From Bacteroides zhangwenhongii (lineage in GTDB: Bacteria; Bacteroidota; Bacteroidia; Bacteroidales; Bacteroidaceae): 64,000 nt of DNA. Every line of letters starts with the position of its first letter. Position 1 is the first letter of the stretch. Position numbers and translations under genes: made by a program. Under the pieces are notes generated by a model, which saw only the letters and a list, made by a program, of their open reading frames with translations, did no database searches and was not told the origin of the DNA. Location of the stretch: assembly GCF_009193325.2 (NCBI RefSeq), contig NZ_CP059856.1:1860001-1924000 (forward strand), in the 5' to 3' direction. Below, in pieces: positions 1 through 8,710 of the stretch.

Positions 1-416
1 GCCTTAGGCTTTTTACCGGTTTTTGCAATACGCTCTTTGATAGCCTCTTCAAGTAGTACAGGATCCATATTCCAGGTTTCTTTTTCCGAACCCACAAATA
101 CCGGCTTTGCACCAAGATAAGTGATAGGATGTGAAGAAGCGCAGAAAGTGAAGGACTGCACTAATACTTCATCACCTGGCTGCACACCGCAGCCGATAAG
201 AGCAAGGTGTACAGCGGCTGTACCGGCACTCAAAGCCACAACTTCATTTTCTCCTCCGACAAAGTTCTTGAGATCATTCTCAAACGCATTCACATTTGGT
301 CCTAAAGGTACTACCCAATTGGTATCAAATGCTTCTTTTACATATTTCTGTTCAATCCCCTCCTCACTCATGTGAGCAAGGCAGAGGTAAATTGTTTTTT
401 CAGGAATGTAACTCAT
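1..416 (-). CDS. DegT/DnrJ/EryC1/StrS-family sugar aminotransferase (N-terminal part)
   Basis: This is the first 138 residues of a PLP-dependent sugar aminotransferase; the rest lies beyond the window's left edge. Visible family signatures are the N-terminal 'LAHMSEEGIEQKYV' segment, the 'VVPLGPNVNAFE' stretch, and 'LSAGTAAVHLAL' followed by 'PGDEVLVQSFTFCAS', the PLP-phosphate-side motifs of the DegT/WecE/PglE fold. The PLP lysine is not in the window. Enzymes of this family transaminate UDP-4-keto-6-deoxy sugars. It lies 34 bases after the ATP-grasp gene at the far end of the capsule operon. With the CapD-like dehydratase (23370-25292) and the PglC-like transferase (2836-3444) it could form the amino-trideoxy sugar that starts the repeat unit (inference). 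The start is the ATG at 416. Confidence 0.85.
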   Translation of the reverse strand, partial: MSYIPEKTIYLCLAHMSEEGIEQKYVKEAFDTNWVVPLGPNVNAFENDLKNFVGGENEVVALSAGTAAVHLALIGCGVQPGDEVLVQSFTFCASSHPITYLGAKPVFVGSEKETWNMDPVLLEEAIKERIAKTGKKPK

Positions 417-450
417 AATCTTATACAGTGTTTATACCTTACAACTTTAA

Positions 451-1458
451 TCACTCTCCTACATTCAATAGAATATCACACTTTGAAAACATCTTACCAT
501 ATTCTGGGAAAAAGATCTCATTGTTAACATCTTCACCTTTCACCCATGCAACAATAGCCTTAGGCATATTCACACCAGCCTCCTGTGAAAAAGGATAGCC
601 ACCGCCAAAGCGGGGATTGAGTTCTAGTACATAGTACTCACCATCACGTTCCAGCACGTCACAATCAAGATTACCGATATGTTTCAAAGCCTTACCAATT
701 GTAGCACCAATCTCACGAATCTTGACATTATCAACTGTGATAGCCTTATCGGTTTCACCACTACGCATAGCCAGCTTTTGCTTTACAGATACACCGCGAT
801 ATTCACCTTTCAGGTCATTTGCAATATCCAAGCCATATTCTGGGCCTTTGATGACTTCCTGGATTAGCAAAAAGTTATCATCTACCGATGCAGTAGCCAA
901 AATAGATTTCATCACCTTCTTACGATCAAGTTGATATACCATCTCAAGTTCCTCCAAGTCATCAACGAACTCTAGGCCAATAGAACCAGATCCCCAACGA
1001 GGCTTAAGAATAAGAGGAAACTTCAATTCACCAGCCTTTATAGCAGCCACCGCTTCGTTATAAGCTACATATGTCTTCGGAGTCCTTAGCCCAAGACTTT
1101 CAATAAAATGTGCAGTTTTATATTTATCAAAACAAACATCTATCACACTAGGGTCAGATACAATAACCTTCACTCCCAATGCTTCGAAATCTGCCTTACA
1201 TTTTGACAGAATGGGTAACTCCAAATCATTGAGCGATATAAGAATATCTATTTTTTGTTCCTTACATATCTCCAATGTCTTGGGTATATAATCTTCTGCA
1301 TATACACGAGGCACCTGAATCTTAACATCAGCAACCGTAAATGCGGGAGCACTTAACTGCATATCAGTAGCAACAATGTTGCCATCCTCTCCAATCACCT
1401 CCTTGAAGTATTTTAGCAGGTAACGACGACGACCTGCACAAGTAAACAGTATGTTCAT
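451..1458 (-). CDS. ATP-grasp domain carboxylate-amine ligase
   Basis: A 335-residue ATP-grasp protein of the carbamoyl-phosphate-synthase-large-chain-like type. The N-terminal pre-ATP-grasp domain begins 'MNILFTCAGRR'. The ATP-binding loop is near residues 152-161 (KPRWGSGSIG), a metal/ATP segment lies near 201-212 (EVIKGPEYGLDI), and the Mg-binding 'ELNPRFGGGYPF' is at 279-290. Family members join a carboxylate to an amine through an acyl-phosphate. The gene starts 3 bases after the PLP decarboxylase upstream, so the two are very probably co-translated. The pair resembles ligase/decarboxylase pairs that build amino-acid side chains; the substrate cannot be read from the sequence. No signal peptide, so cytoplasmic. 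Confidence 0.8.
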   Translation of the reverse strand: MNILFTCAGRRRYLLKYFKEVIGEDGNIVATDMQLSAPAFTVADVKIQVPRVYAEDYIPKTLEICKEQKIDILISLNDLELPILSKCKADFEALGVKVIVSDPSVIDVCFDKYKTAHFIESLGLRTPKTYVAYNEAVAAIKAGELKFPLILKPRWGSGSIGLEFVDDLEELEMVYQLDRKKVMKSILATASVDDNFLLIQEVIKGPEYGLDIANDLKGEYRGVSVKQKLAMRSGETDKAITVDNVKIREIGATIGKALKHIGNLDCDVLERDGEYYVLELNPRFGGGYPFSQEAGVNMPKAIVAWVKGEDVNNEIFFPEYGKMFSKCDILLNVGE

Positions 1459-1461
1459 AAA

Positions 1462-2697
1462 CTATAGTGTATATAAAGTTACAACATCGTCAATTGTCTG
1501 CCGACGTCGCACTATAAAGGTTTTATCATCATTATCCGTGACACCTATTATAGGAGATATGAAATTTATGAAAGTCGGTGCAAGTACAATTGTGTATGCC
1601 CCCACACCATCAATCTTCACATAATCACCATATTCAATTCTTTCCGGAACCTCCACCTCCTTAAGAATCACATCTTTCTCCATACATGTAGAACCTACTA
1701 GGTTGGCAATATAAGTTTCATTACAACATTCTTTTGTATAGAATATATGAGGTAAATTGTTACTATGAAGTGTAGGCTTAACATCAAATACTGTTCCATC
1801 CGTCGTCAAGAACTTTTGTCCCGCAATATCTTTCACCTGAAAGATTTTTGAGACATAACTGAACACATTCGCTACCACAGATACTCCAGGCTCTATCACA
1901 ATAGTCGGCTGCACTTGCTTAAACCACTCATTTGATAAACAAGCATCCAAAATACAGTTGGCATAGTTCTCGTACTTTGGCTTGTTACTTACATCAATCC
2001 CTTTAGCTGCCGCACCAAAGAAGCCACCACCAACATCAAAATATTGTAAATCATTTAATTCCAGATACTCACAAACTTGAAGCATTTGCAACACTATCAG
2101 GTTATAGTTTGCAACAGCTCTATCAGAGGACGAAGTGTGACCATGTAACGATACTATTTTGATACCATTATCACGCAATAATGAGACAACTCCTTTCAGC
2201 ATTGTCTGTGAAAAGCCAAATCTTCCTATACGTAAACCACATTGAAGCTTTGATACTCCATCCTTATCAGTCAGATCTATATTAAGTCGAAGTCCTACCG
2301 AAACTTCTTCTTCAGGATGTTCCGACTTATATTTCAACACTGTATCCAATTCATAAGCAGAGTCAAGGTTTATTACGGCCTTATCTTTTAAAGCTGTAAT
2401 TAGAACAGAATCTTTTTTTATCGGTCCATTAAATATGATATGCTCAAAACCTATACGTTTTGCCAGTACATACTCCATTTCAGAAACAACCTCGGCATAA
2501 CATCCTGCTTCCTTAGCTATCTTACATAATGCAGGCACATAATTAGTCTTAAACGAATAACCAACAACCAACCTGTTATATCTTGGCTTGAAAGCTGCCT
2601 GAAAAGCTTTAATATTAGCTAAAAATATGCCACCATCCATCAAATAGTAAGGTGTACCATATTTTCTTGCAATTTTGTCTAATTGTACAAAGTTCAT
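1462..2697 (-). CDS. PLP-dependent decarboxylase, alanine-racemase fold (DAP/Orn decarboxylase-like)
   Basis: A 411-residue group-IV (fold type III) amino-acid decarboxylase. The PLP Schiff-base lysine is K50 (YSFKTNY). H185-G-H187-T, the glycine-rich G223-G224-G225, E269-P-G, C338 with D342 (STCMEKD) and Y368 (GAY) match the positions used by diaminopimelate and ornithine decarboxylases, so the enzyme looks catalytically intact. Length fits the LysA/BtrK class. It sits in a capsule operon directly before an ATP-grasp ligase, so a role in making an amino-acid-derived capsule substituent is more likely than lysine synthesis (inference from context). Confidence 0.82.
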   Translation of the reverse strand: MNFVQLDKIARKYGTPYYLMDGGIFLANIKAFQAAFKPRYNRLVVGYSFKTNYVPALCKIAKEAGCYAEVVSEMEYVLAKRIGFEHIIFNGPIKKDSVLITALKDKAVINLDSAYELDTVLKYKSEHPEEEVSVGLRLNIDLTDKDGVSKLQCGLRIGRFGFSQTMLKGVVSLLRDNGIKIVSLHGHTSSSDRAVANYNLIVLQMLQVCEYLELNDLQYFDVGGGFFGAAAKGIDVSNKPKYENYANCILDACLSNEWFKQVQPTIVIEPGVSVVANVFSYVSKIFQVKDIAGQKFLTTDGTVFDVKPTLHSNNLPHIFYTKECCNETYIANLVGSTCMEKDVILKEVEVPERIEYGDYVKIDGVGAYTIVLAPTFINFISPIIGVTDNDDKTFIVRRRQTIDDVVTLYTL

Positions 2698-2747
2698 ATC
2701 AAATACATCAATTCTTTATTTTATACATCTCTCTGTTACAGAAGTTT

Positions 2748-2822
2748 TCATAACTCTACATTGACAATATCCCCTTTCTGTACAGCCTCTAACAAAGGAG
2801 TTTTTAAATCCGGTATAGTCAT
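2748..2822 (-). other. 24-codon ORF between the sugar transferase and the decarboxylase
   Basis: An ATG-initiated reading frame of 24 codons (MTIPDLKTPLLE...) ending in TGA lies in the 138-base gap between two capsule genes. I do not recognise the peptide. It may be the remnant of a deleted gene, since loci of this kind often lose or swap genes, or may not be coding at all. Confidence 0.2.
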
Positions 2823-2835
2823 TAGTAATATTTTT

Positions 2836-3444
2836 TCAATTTAGTCCATTAAAATCTTCCATTGTAGCAGAAGTAGCGGAGCTAATCCCCTCACGTATCA
2901 ACACTTTTTTCAACGTAAGAAAAATGATTCTCACATCCAACAAAAAAGAACAATGGTCCACATACCACACATCCAAGATAAACTTCTCATTCCATGACAA
3001 CGAGTTACGACCATGACATTGCGCCCAACCTGATATTCCTGGACGTACCTCGTGACGACGAGCCTGCTCCCTGGTATATAGAGGTAAATATTGCACAAGA
3101 AGCGGACGTGGACCGATAAGTGACATATCACCTACAAGTACATTCCAAAACTGTGGTAACTCGTCAATACTTGTTGAACGCACAAACTTTCCCACCTTGG
3201 TCAAACGTTTCTCGTCAGGCAACATATTGCCGTTTATATCACGTTCATCAGTCATCGTTTTAAACTTGACAATCTTAAAAATCTTGTCATCTTTACCAGG
3301 ACGCTCCTGAAAGAAAAATGCTCCGGCACCTTTATTAGCAAAATGTAACCATAAGGCTACAACTAGCATAGGAATAAACAGAATACTCAAAGCAACAAAG
3401 GCAATACTGAAGTCTATAACCCTTTTAAAAAAGTGTTTGTACAT
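2836..3444 (-). CDS. Initiating sugar transferase (PglC/WcfS-like phosphoglycosyl transferase)
   Basis: A 202-residue monotopic phosphoglycosyl transferase (bacterial sugar transferase family, PF02397). It starts 'MYKHFFKRVIDF' with one hydrophobic re-entrant helix (about residues 10-33), then the charged 'QERPGK' and 'KFKTM' motifs, 'PQFWNVLVGDMSLIGPRP', 'RPGISGWAQ' and the C-terminal 'DVWYVDHCSFLLDVRI' typical of the family. The family moves a sugar-1-phosphate from a UDP-sugar to undecaprenyl phosphate, the first committed capsule step. The short form without the large N-terminal domain matches PglC/WcfS enzymes, which prefer amino-trideoxy sugars. The ATG at 3444 is chosen because it follows the upstream stop by one base; a longer frame to 3501 lies inside the previous gene. 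Confidence 0.88.
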   Translation of the reverse strand: MYKHFFKRVIDFSIAFVALSILFIPMLVVALWLHFANKGAGAFFFQERPGKDDKIFKIVKFKTMTDERDINGNMLPDEKRLTKVGKFVRSTSIDELPQFWNVLVGDMSLIGPRPLLVQYLPLYTREQARRHEVRPGISGWAQCHGRNSLSWNEKFILDVWYVDHCSFLLDVRIIFLTLKKVLIREGISSATSATMEDFNGLN

Positions 3445-3445
3445 A

Positions 3446-4576
3446 TTATAATATTTCATCATAAAAATCATATAAACACTGACGCACAAATCCCTGCTCA
3501 TATCTCGAAGCTACCAACTTACGGGCGTTCTTTGCTAAAGAATTACGATAATCAGTATTAAGCATACGCTTCATAGCTTCATAAAGGGCATTAGTACTTT
3601 TTGGAGGAACGATAGTTCCATTTTCACCTTCTATAACAATTTCACGCGCACCGTTAATATCAGTCACAATTTGAGGTAATCCCATAGCACCAGCCTCTAT
3701 CACCACATTTGGAACCCCTTCTCGATATGATGCAAGTACGGCAACATCCGATGTAGCAAACCAAGGACGCACATCATTTTGACTACCTACTATATTAATA
3801 GACGGACACTCAGCAATAGCCTTCATCGTTTCAGATTTCAGAGGATCAAGCTCCTTCTCTTCAGGACCAACAAGAATCAAACGGGTATCAGGATATTCCT
3901 TGTGTAACTTAACATAAGCCTCTATCAATTCATTTATCCCTTTATCACTCACCAAACGCCCCACAGTGATAAAAGTGACAACACCATCCAGATGCAACTT
4001 CTCGGCTTGAGATATGACTTCTGGCGTTCTGTCAAAATGTTCAAGATCTATACCACAACAACTACCATAACCGAGTACCTTAATCGTTTTCTTAGTAATC
4101 CTATTATTCACAAGATCATTTTTTACCCCTTCACCTTCGGGAATGATATGTGTAGCACAGATACAAGTGAGCCAGTCAGTGATCATCAGAATTTTTCTCT
4201 TTAGTCCAACCGTAGTGGGAAATACAAGACCTGTAAAGGTGTGCACACGCACAGGAACACCAGCCAATCGTGCAGCCATCATGCAAAGCAGACCTGCTTT
4301 CGGAGTCATAGAATGAACTATTTGTGGTTTTTCGCGACGAAACACAAACCATATTTTCCACAAAGATTTCATATCTTTTATAAGAGATATGTGCCGTTCC
4401 ATATCCACCTCTAGACCTTTTACATCAGGGTATATTTCACGAATTTTTCCCCATTCAGGCCCTGATGATGAAAGAAGCACCATTTCATATTTCTTTTGCA
4501 AATCAGAAAGCATACCCGTCACAAATACCAACGACATAGGTACCGTACAAGTACGAATCATTTTAGGTTTTGACAT
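3446..4576 (-). CDS. Glycosyltransferase family 4
   Basis: A GT-B glycosyltransferase of about 376 residues. The N-terminal half has 'IVHSMTPKAGLLCMMAARLAGVPVRVHTFTG', as in capsule GT4 enzymes. The C-terminal domain has 'FITVGRLVSDKGINELIEAY' and the donor-binding 'ASYREGVPNVVIEAGAMGLP' with the E-x7-E signature. It uses a nucleotide sugar to extend the lipid-linked repeat unit in the cytoplasm; donor and acceptor are unknown. I use the ATG at 4576 (MSKPKMIRTC), 5 bases after the upstream stop; a longer frame to 4627 overlaps that gene. It is immediately before the initiating transferase, as WcaA/Cap-type GT4 genes often are. Confidence 0.87.
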   Translation of the reverse strand: MSKPKMIRTCTVPMSLVFVTGMLSDLQKKYEMVLLSSSGPEWGKIREIYPDVKGLEVDMERHISLIKDMKSLWKIWFVFRREKPQIVHSMTPKAGLLCMMAARLAGVPVRVHTFTGLVFPTTVGLKRKILMITDWLTCICATHIIPEGEGVKNDLVNNRITKKTIKVLGYGSCCGIDLEHFDRTPEVISQAEKLHLDGVVTFITVGRLVSDKGINELIEAYVKLHKEYPDTRLILVGPEEKELDPLKSETMKAIAECPSINIVGSQNDVRPWFATSDVAVLASYREGVPNVVIEAGAMGLPQIVTDINGAREIVIEGENGTIVPPKSTNALYEAMKRMLNTDYRNSLAKNARKLVASRYEQGFVRQCLYDFYDEIL

Positions 4577-4581
4577 TATAT

Positions 4582-5565
4582 TTAATGTAACAAATTCTTC
4601 ACTTTGAACATTAACACAAAAAGCCAAGCAAGATGATACCGAACCATTCTATAACGAAAACGTCCTTTATTGGAAAATGCAAATGGATCAATTTCGGGAA
4701 TTATTATATTTGCTTCCTTAAATGTGTTGTGGTAGCGTTTTAGATTCTGATAGTTATCAGTAATTAGATTGATCTTAGCAAGAAACTGAAATGCATATTT
4801 TGTTTTTTCAAAATCTTTTGCATCAATCATTGATTCAAAAAACTCCGATAGATGTTCTGCTATCCCTATCATCTGCTCCACTTGCTTAATGCCATAGACA
4901 GATGTCATAGCATTTTCATTGGTTCTATTATAGTGATAATAAGCATTCTCCAAATATACTATTCTATTCGCATAATAAAATACACGAGTAAACAAACCAT
5001 TATCCTCCCACATATTCAATCCTATCCAGGGAAGAATATCATTATCTACATAAATAGAACGACGTACTAGTTTGTTACAAGTAGACATATGGTAAGTATT
5101 CTTATACCAATTTTTTAATATTTCCTTACCACTGTTAACTGATAGATAACAATCTCTAACAACGTTCCCATTAATTCGTTCATCTATAAGTCCACAAATT
5201 ACTACATCTGCATTTTCTTTAATAGCTTTGTTATACATTCGTTCGTACAAATCAAGGTCAACCCAATCATCGCCATCACAATGGATGACATATTGACCTG
5301 TAGCTTCAATTATCCCCTGCCTTCTAACGGAGGCTTGACCTCCGTTAGAAGGCAGGTTAATAATTCGTGTTAGCGAATTTCGATTTTTGTATGATTTAAG
5401 TGTTTCCTTGATAATCTCTACTGAATTATCGAGCCCACAGTCATCAATAAACAAAATCTCCAAACTATCAATAGTTTGTTCAAAAAGAGATTTTGCACAT
5501 CTCTTTATATACTTTTCCACGTTGTAAACAGGAACTATAACAGTAACTTTAGGCACCTTTTCCAT
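4582..5565 (-). CDS. Glycosyltransferase family 2
   Basis: A 327-residue GT-A glycosyltransferase. The N-terminus 'VTVIVPVYNVEKYIKRCAKSL' and 'LEILFIDDCGLDNS' are the nucleotide-binding half; 'HCDGDDWVDLDLYERM' holds the DXD-type metal site. The C-terminal half is helical, as in WcaA-like polysaccharide transferases. It belongs to the capsule operon. Odd point: the codons for the 'LPSNGGQASVRRQG' region contain a perfect 17-bp inverted repeat (5317-5355). About 130 bases without a gene follow the FrhB-like gene upstream. Confidence 0.88.
   Translation of the reverse strand: MEKVPKVTVIVPVYNVEKYIKRCAKSLFEQTIDSLEILFIDDCGLDNSVEIIKETLKSYKNRNSLTRIINLPSNGGQASVRRQGIIEATGQYVIHCDGDDWVDLDLYERMYNKAIKENADVVICGLIDERINGNVVRDCYLSVNSGKEILKNWYKNTYHMSTCNKLVRRSIYVDNDILPWIGLNMWEDNGLFTRVFYYANRIVYLENAYYHYNRTNENAMTSVYGIKQVEQMIGIAEHLSEFFESMIDAKDFEKTKYAFQFLAKINLITDNYQNLKRYHNTFKEANIIIPEIDPFAFSNKGRFRYRMVRYHLAWLFVLMFKVKNLLH
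5317..5355. repeat. Perfect 17-bp inverted repeat inside a GT2 gene
   Basis: Arms at 5317-5333 and 5339-5355 (CTGCCTTCTAACGGAGG and its exact complement) with a 5-base loop. It lies wholly within coding sequence of the glycosyltransferase at 4582-5565 and is not followed by a T-run, so it is not an ordinary terminator. Confidence 0.9.
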
Positions 5566-5695
5566 TTAATCGATTTTTGTTCAATTCCCAGTTATCCATA
5601 ATATAAAAATATAATACCAAGTAGTTCAATACAAAATTTTTTTGATGTCCTACATATTTTTAATCTCTAGCATTCATAGCTGAAACTAGATTCTT

Positions 5696-6814
5696 TTAAT
5701 TCCTTAATGACAATAAATAATAGAAAAGTTTATCTGGAAGCAAACAGCAGAGTGAAGCCATTCTAAAGCCAAAGTACTTATATATCCAAGCAAAAGGACG
5801 ATGATTAAGATGTAGTACACTGGGCTGACGAAGCTGCTTGTTACCACACACCGCCTCCGCAATAGAACGTTCCTCGCTATTGAACTTCTCCTTGCAAGCA
5901 TCAAATAGCTCACGCCCCTGCACCGTATTAATCAATACTAACGATAGACCTTGATCATGCTTCTGCTGAAGTTTTAATGGTCCACATCCCCAAAAATCCC
6001 CTATTGTGATGTCCGATATGCGTTCCGGCCTAGCGTATTGGCATTGATAACACACCTCATTATAATTAGCTGACCGATAAAAGGCAATAAAATAGAAATC
6101 CTGATGAAGCAAACGGCTTCGCAATTCTCTACCATTTTCACCTATCACAGATAGGTGAAAATGACCTTTCTTTCGAAAGGTCATTGTCACCACGTTTTTG
6201 CGTTCGATACCACAAAATCTTAGGTTCTCAAACAAATTTTTTTGAGATGAGACACCATGACAAATAATATCTACTGTATAAAGATTATCATAGCCACGAT
6301 GAAGATAAGACTTCAAACCAGCAACTTGGCAGGGTGTACCCACAAATAACACCTTTCTGTAATCTCGCAAATCAGCTTTCACTGCACGTATTATATCTAC
6401 AGAAAGCTGGCTCTGTACATATTTAGAACCCTTCAGCAATGATAAATTTTCTAACTTATCTACACGAATATGCTTGATGTCCCCACCAATAGATGCACAA
6501 CCATACACTACTCCTCCCCCATTAATCACATGAGTAGAAAGAACAGAGGCAGCTCCCCCTGAAGTACTTGTATGGTAATCTTCTTCATCCTTACTCCAGG
6601 CGGCAAAAGCCGCTTGCGGAGTCGCCAATTTCAAAGGTACATTTTGCGGACAAACCTTTGTACATATCCCACAATCCACACACCTACTTGTGTCAATCGT
6701 TGGCATAAAGTGACCATATACTCCTTGCTCGGTCATGCTGATAGCCTGATGCACACACGATGCAGCACATGCTACACACCCCGTACAAAGCCCACTCTTA
6801 CTCACCCGATTCAT
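5696..6814 (-). CDS. Coenzyme F420 hydrogenase/dehydrogenase beta-subunit family protein with 4Fe-4S N-terminus
   Basis: A 372-residue iron-sulfur protein. Residues about 9-60 hold two ferredoxin-type clusters (C-x2-C-x2-C-x3-C at 'LCTGCVACAASC' and 'CVDCGICTKVC'). Next comes the FrhB N- and C-terminal domain architecture with 'STSGGAASVLSTHVI', 'FVGTPCQVAGLKSYL', 'ICHGVSS' and 'CYQCQYARPERISDITIGDFWG'. Such proteins are common in capsule loci next to pyruvyltransferase genes, but their reaction is not established. Its start overlaps the end of the pyruvyltransferase gene by 17 bases. Two adjacent perfect hairpins lie within the coding region (6133-6184). Confidence 0.85.
   Translation of the reverse strand: MNRVSKSGLCTGCVACAASCVHQAISMTEQGVYGHFMPTIDTSRCVDCGICTKVCPQNVPLKLATPQAAFAAWSKDEEDYHTSTSGGAASVLSTHVINGGGVVYGCASIGGDIKHIRVDKLENLSLLKGSKYVQSQLSVDIIRAVKADLRDYRKVLFVGTPCQVAGLKSYLHRGYDNLYTVDIICHGVSSQKNLFENLRFCGIERKNVVTMTFRKKGHFHLSVIGENGRELRSRLLHQDFYFIAFYRSANYNEVCYQCQYARPERISDITIGDFWGCGPLKLQQKHDQGLSLVLINTVQGRELFDACKEKFNSEERSIAEAVCGNKQLRQPSVLHLNHRPFAWIYKYFGFRMASLCCLLPDKLFYYLLSLRN
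6133..6184. repeat. Two adjacent perfect hairpins inside the FrhB-like gene
   Basis: The first hairpin has 14-bp arms at 6133-6146 and 6150-6163 (CATTTTCACCTATC) with a 3-base loop. The second has 10-bp arms at 6161-6170 and 6175-6184 (ATGACCTTTC) with a 4-base loop. They share three bases, so only one can fold fully at a time. Both are in codons for the 'MTFRKKGHFHLSVIGENG' region. Confidence 0.88.
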
Positions 6815-7910
6815 AGATACATCTTTTTAAATAATCAAATGAAAATTGGCGTTCAGTATTAATCACTTCATCCACTAGTTGCCAATTTGTTTCTTTCTTT
6901 TGCAACACGTTGTCAATCTCTGTGACAGAATTGATAGAACAATCTTCCATACTCATTTGCCTTAGCAAATAATTTATACGATTATCCTTTAGTCCACGTA
7001 TTGAAATCAATTTTTTATGAAATATCATAGCAAATGCAGTACCATGAAAAGAGCTTGATATTACATACTCTGCATTAACCAATAAATTTAAGAATTCGAT
7101 CGGCCCTGCTGCTAACTGACGTGTGAAAGGAACAAACAAATCATATAGATTCGAGAAATTACAAACGACAACAGGAAGTGACGTTTTTGCCGATACTGTT
7201 TTCACCATCTCAATCATCTCCTTATCTGCAAACACTGTATAGAAAAAGATATATTTCCTTTTGTTCATTTCGATTGGAAGTTTAGACAACCAATCTGACG
7301 ATGTCAACAAAAATACCGGATCAATATTAATTTGTACCTCTCTATCAGTTACTGCTTCTATTGCTTCCTTCGTTCCATTATCTCGAACACTAATTGAATC
7401 AAAATCCTTCGCATACTCTCCAATAAGGTTCAGGGTATTCTTAGGCAAACTGCCGAAAGAACCGGAACATGCAGCATAAGATATTTTCTTTCCTTTTACA
7501 AAAGGCAGATAATAAGCCCAATCAAAATCGCTGGGTAACGGATTCCAAATTTGATCACTACCAGCAATGAAAAGATCAGCTTCTAAATGTCCTTCTTTTA
7601 ATGCATCTAACGTAGTGTATTCTTTCTCAGTAAGTTTTAGATAGTTTTTTTTAAATGCATTATACAAATCATGTCTTTTCTTCAACCCGCGATAGAAACA
7701 CAAATGTGACAAATCTTTTAAAAAAGGGATTAAAGCAAAACGATATGAGAAAACCCGCATTATCTTTCGTTGTTCTGCGCTTGAAAAGTTTATAATCTTG
7801 TTATCACAGCCCAATCCTAGTAACGTTTGCTGCAACGCATAAGCTTGCAACATAGACCCGTGGTTGTGCGATGCGTGGTATGTTATCGTTAGTGTTTTAT
7901 TCTTTAACAT
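6798..7910 (-). CDS. Polysaccharide pyruvyl transferase family protein
   Basis: A 370-residue PF04230 protein. It begins 'LTITYHASHNHGSMLQAYALQQTL', has 'FIAGSDQIWNP' near residue 115, 'YAACSGSFG', 'SVRDNGTKE', and the C-terminal 'YVISSSFHGTAFAMIF' that binds phosphoenolpyruvate/phosphate in the family. Members add a pyruvate ketal to a sugar, giving the polysaccharide a negative charge. The following FrhB-like gene overlaps it by 17 bases, and the same pair occurs again at 15202-17573. It starts 1 base after the GT2 gene at 7912. Confidence 0.85.
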   Translation of the reverse strand: MLKNKTLTITYHASHNHGSMLQAYALQQTLLGLGCDNKIINFSSAEQRKIMRVFSYRFALIPFLKDLSHLCFYRGLKKRHDLYNAFKKNYLKLTEKEYTTLDALKEGHLEADLFIAGSDQIWNPLPSDFDWAYYLPFVKGKKISYAACSGSFGSLPKNTLNLIGEYAKDFDSISVRDNGTKEAIEAVTDREVQINIDPVFLLTSSDWLSKLPIEMNKRKYIFFYTVFADKEMIEMVKTVSAKTSLPVVVCNFSNLYDLFVPFTRQLAAGPIEFLNLLVNAEYVISSSFHGTAFAMIFHKKLISIRGLKDNRINYLLRQMSMEDCSINSVTEIDNVLQKKETNWQLVDEVINTERQFSFDYLKRCIYESGE

Positions 7911-7911
7911 T

Positions 7912-8706
7912 TTATATTATTTTTCTAAGAAATGGAACAAGAAATGGAGGAACTAAAATTTTGGATAAACTCTTAGCTATTATAAGATATGGATATTTTA
8001 TATTCAATCCTCGCAGAATTTCCCAATGCATCTTTGCTCCTCTCAAACGGTCTTTAACTTTGCGCCGAGCTATAGCATTCTTATCATCACGCATCATATA
8101 AAGTATCTCCTGAATATTATATCCCTTTAATCCAGCACGATACATTTTATACCAAAGATAATAATCCTCCGCCCGTTCAACTTTTTCACCAGTTGTATAT
8201 CCATTTACCAAATCGTACGCTGATTTCCTAACCATACAAGGAGCATGACAGAATGGTGCACAATCCTTAAAATCACAGTTTTGAGGATATTCGACTGCCT
8301 TACCTTCACGCCAGATACCACGTTCATCAAAATGAGCCATAGGAGTGCTAACAAAAGCAAATTCTGGATGTGCATCCAAAAATTTTATTTCCTTCTCAAA
8401 ACGAGTTGGCAAAGAAATATCATCTCCGTCCATACGAGCTACATACTCTGTATCTACATAACCAAGGCAATGATTCAGTGTTGCAGCAAGCTTAATATTA
8501 TGTTCGTTCTGAATAACCAGATAATTTTGATGCTCTTCCGCCCATCGCAAAGCCACCTGCAGAGTATCATCTTTAGAACCATCATCACACAGAACAACCT
8601 TGAAATTTTTATATGTTTGGGATTCCAAAGACTTCAATGCCTCCACAAGAGTGTCAGCACAGTTATAAATACCCATAATTACAGTTATACGTGGTAAATC
8701 TCTCAT
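7912..8706 (-). CDS. Glycosyltransferase family 2
   Basis: A 264-residue GT-A enzyme: 'ITVIMGIYNCADTLVEALKSL', 'KVVLCDDGSKDDT' and the metal-binding 'ARMDGDDISLPTRFEKE' are clear. 'FCHAPCMVRKSAYDLVNGY' and 'RAEDYYLWYKMYRAGLKG' resemble the acceptor half of WcaA/capsule GT2 enzymes. It belongs to the capsule cassette, 4 bases after the GT32 gene and 1 base before the pyruvyltransferase. Donor and linkage are not predictable. Confidence 0.88.
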   Translation of the reverse strand: MRDLPRITVIMGIYNCADTLVEALKSLESQTYKNFKVVLCDDGSKDDTLQVALRWAEEHQNYLVIQNEHNIKLAATLNHCLGYVDTEYVARMDGDDISLPTRFEKEIKFLDAHPEFAFVSTPMAHFDERGIWREGKAVEYPQNCDFKDCAPFCHAPCMVRKSAYDLVNGYTTGEKVERAEDYYLWYKMYRAGLKGYNIQEILYMMRDDKNAIARRKVKDRLRGAKMHWEILRGLNIKYPYLIIAKSLSKILVPPFLVPFLRKII

Positions 8707-8710
8707 AATA

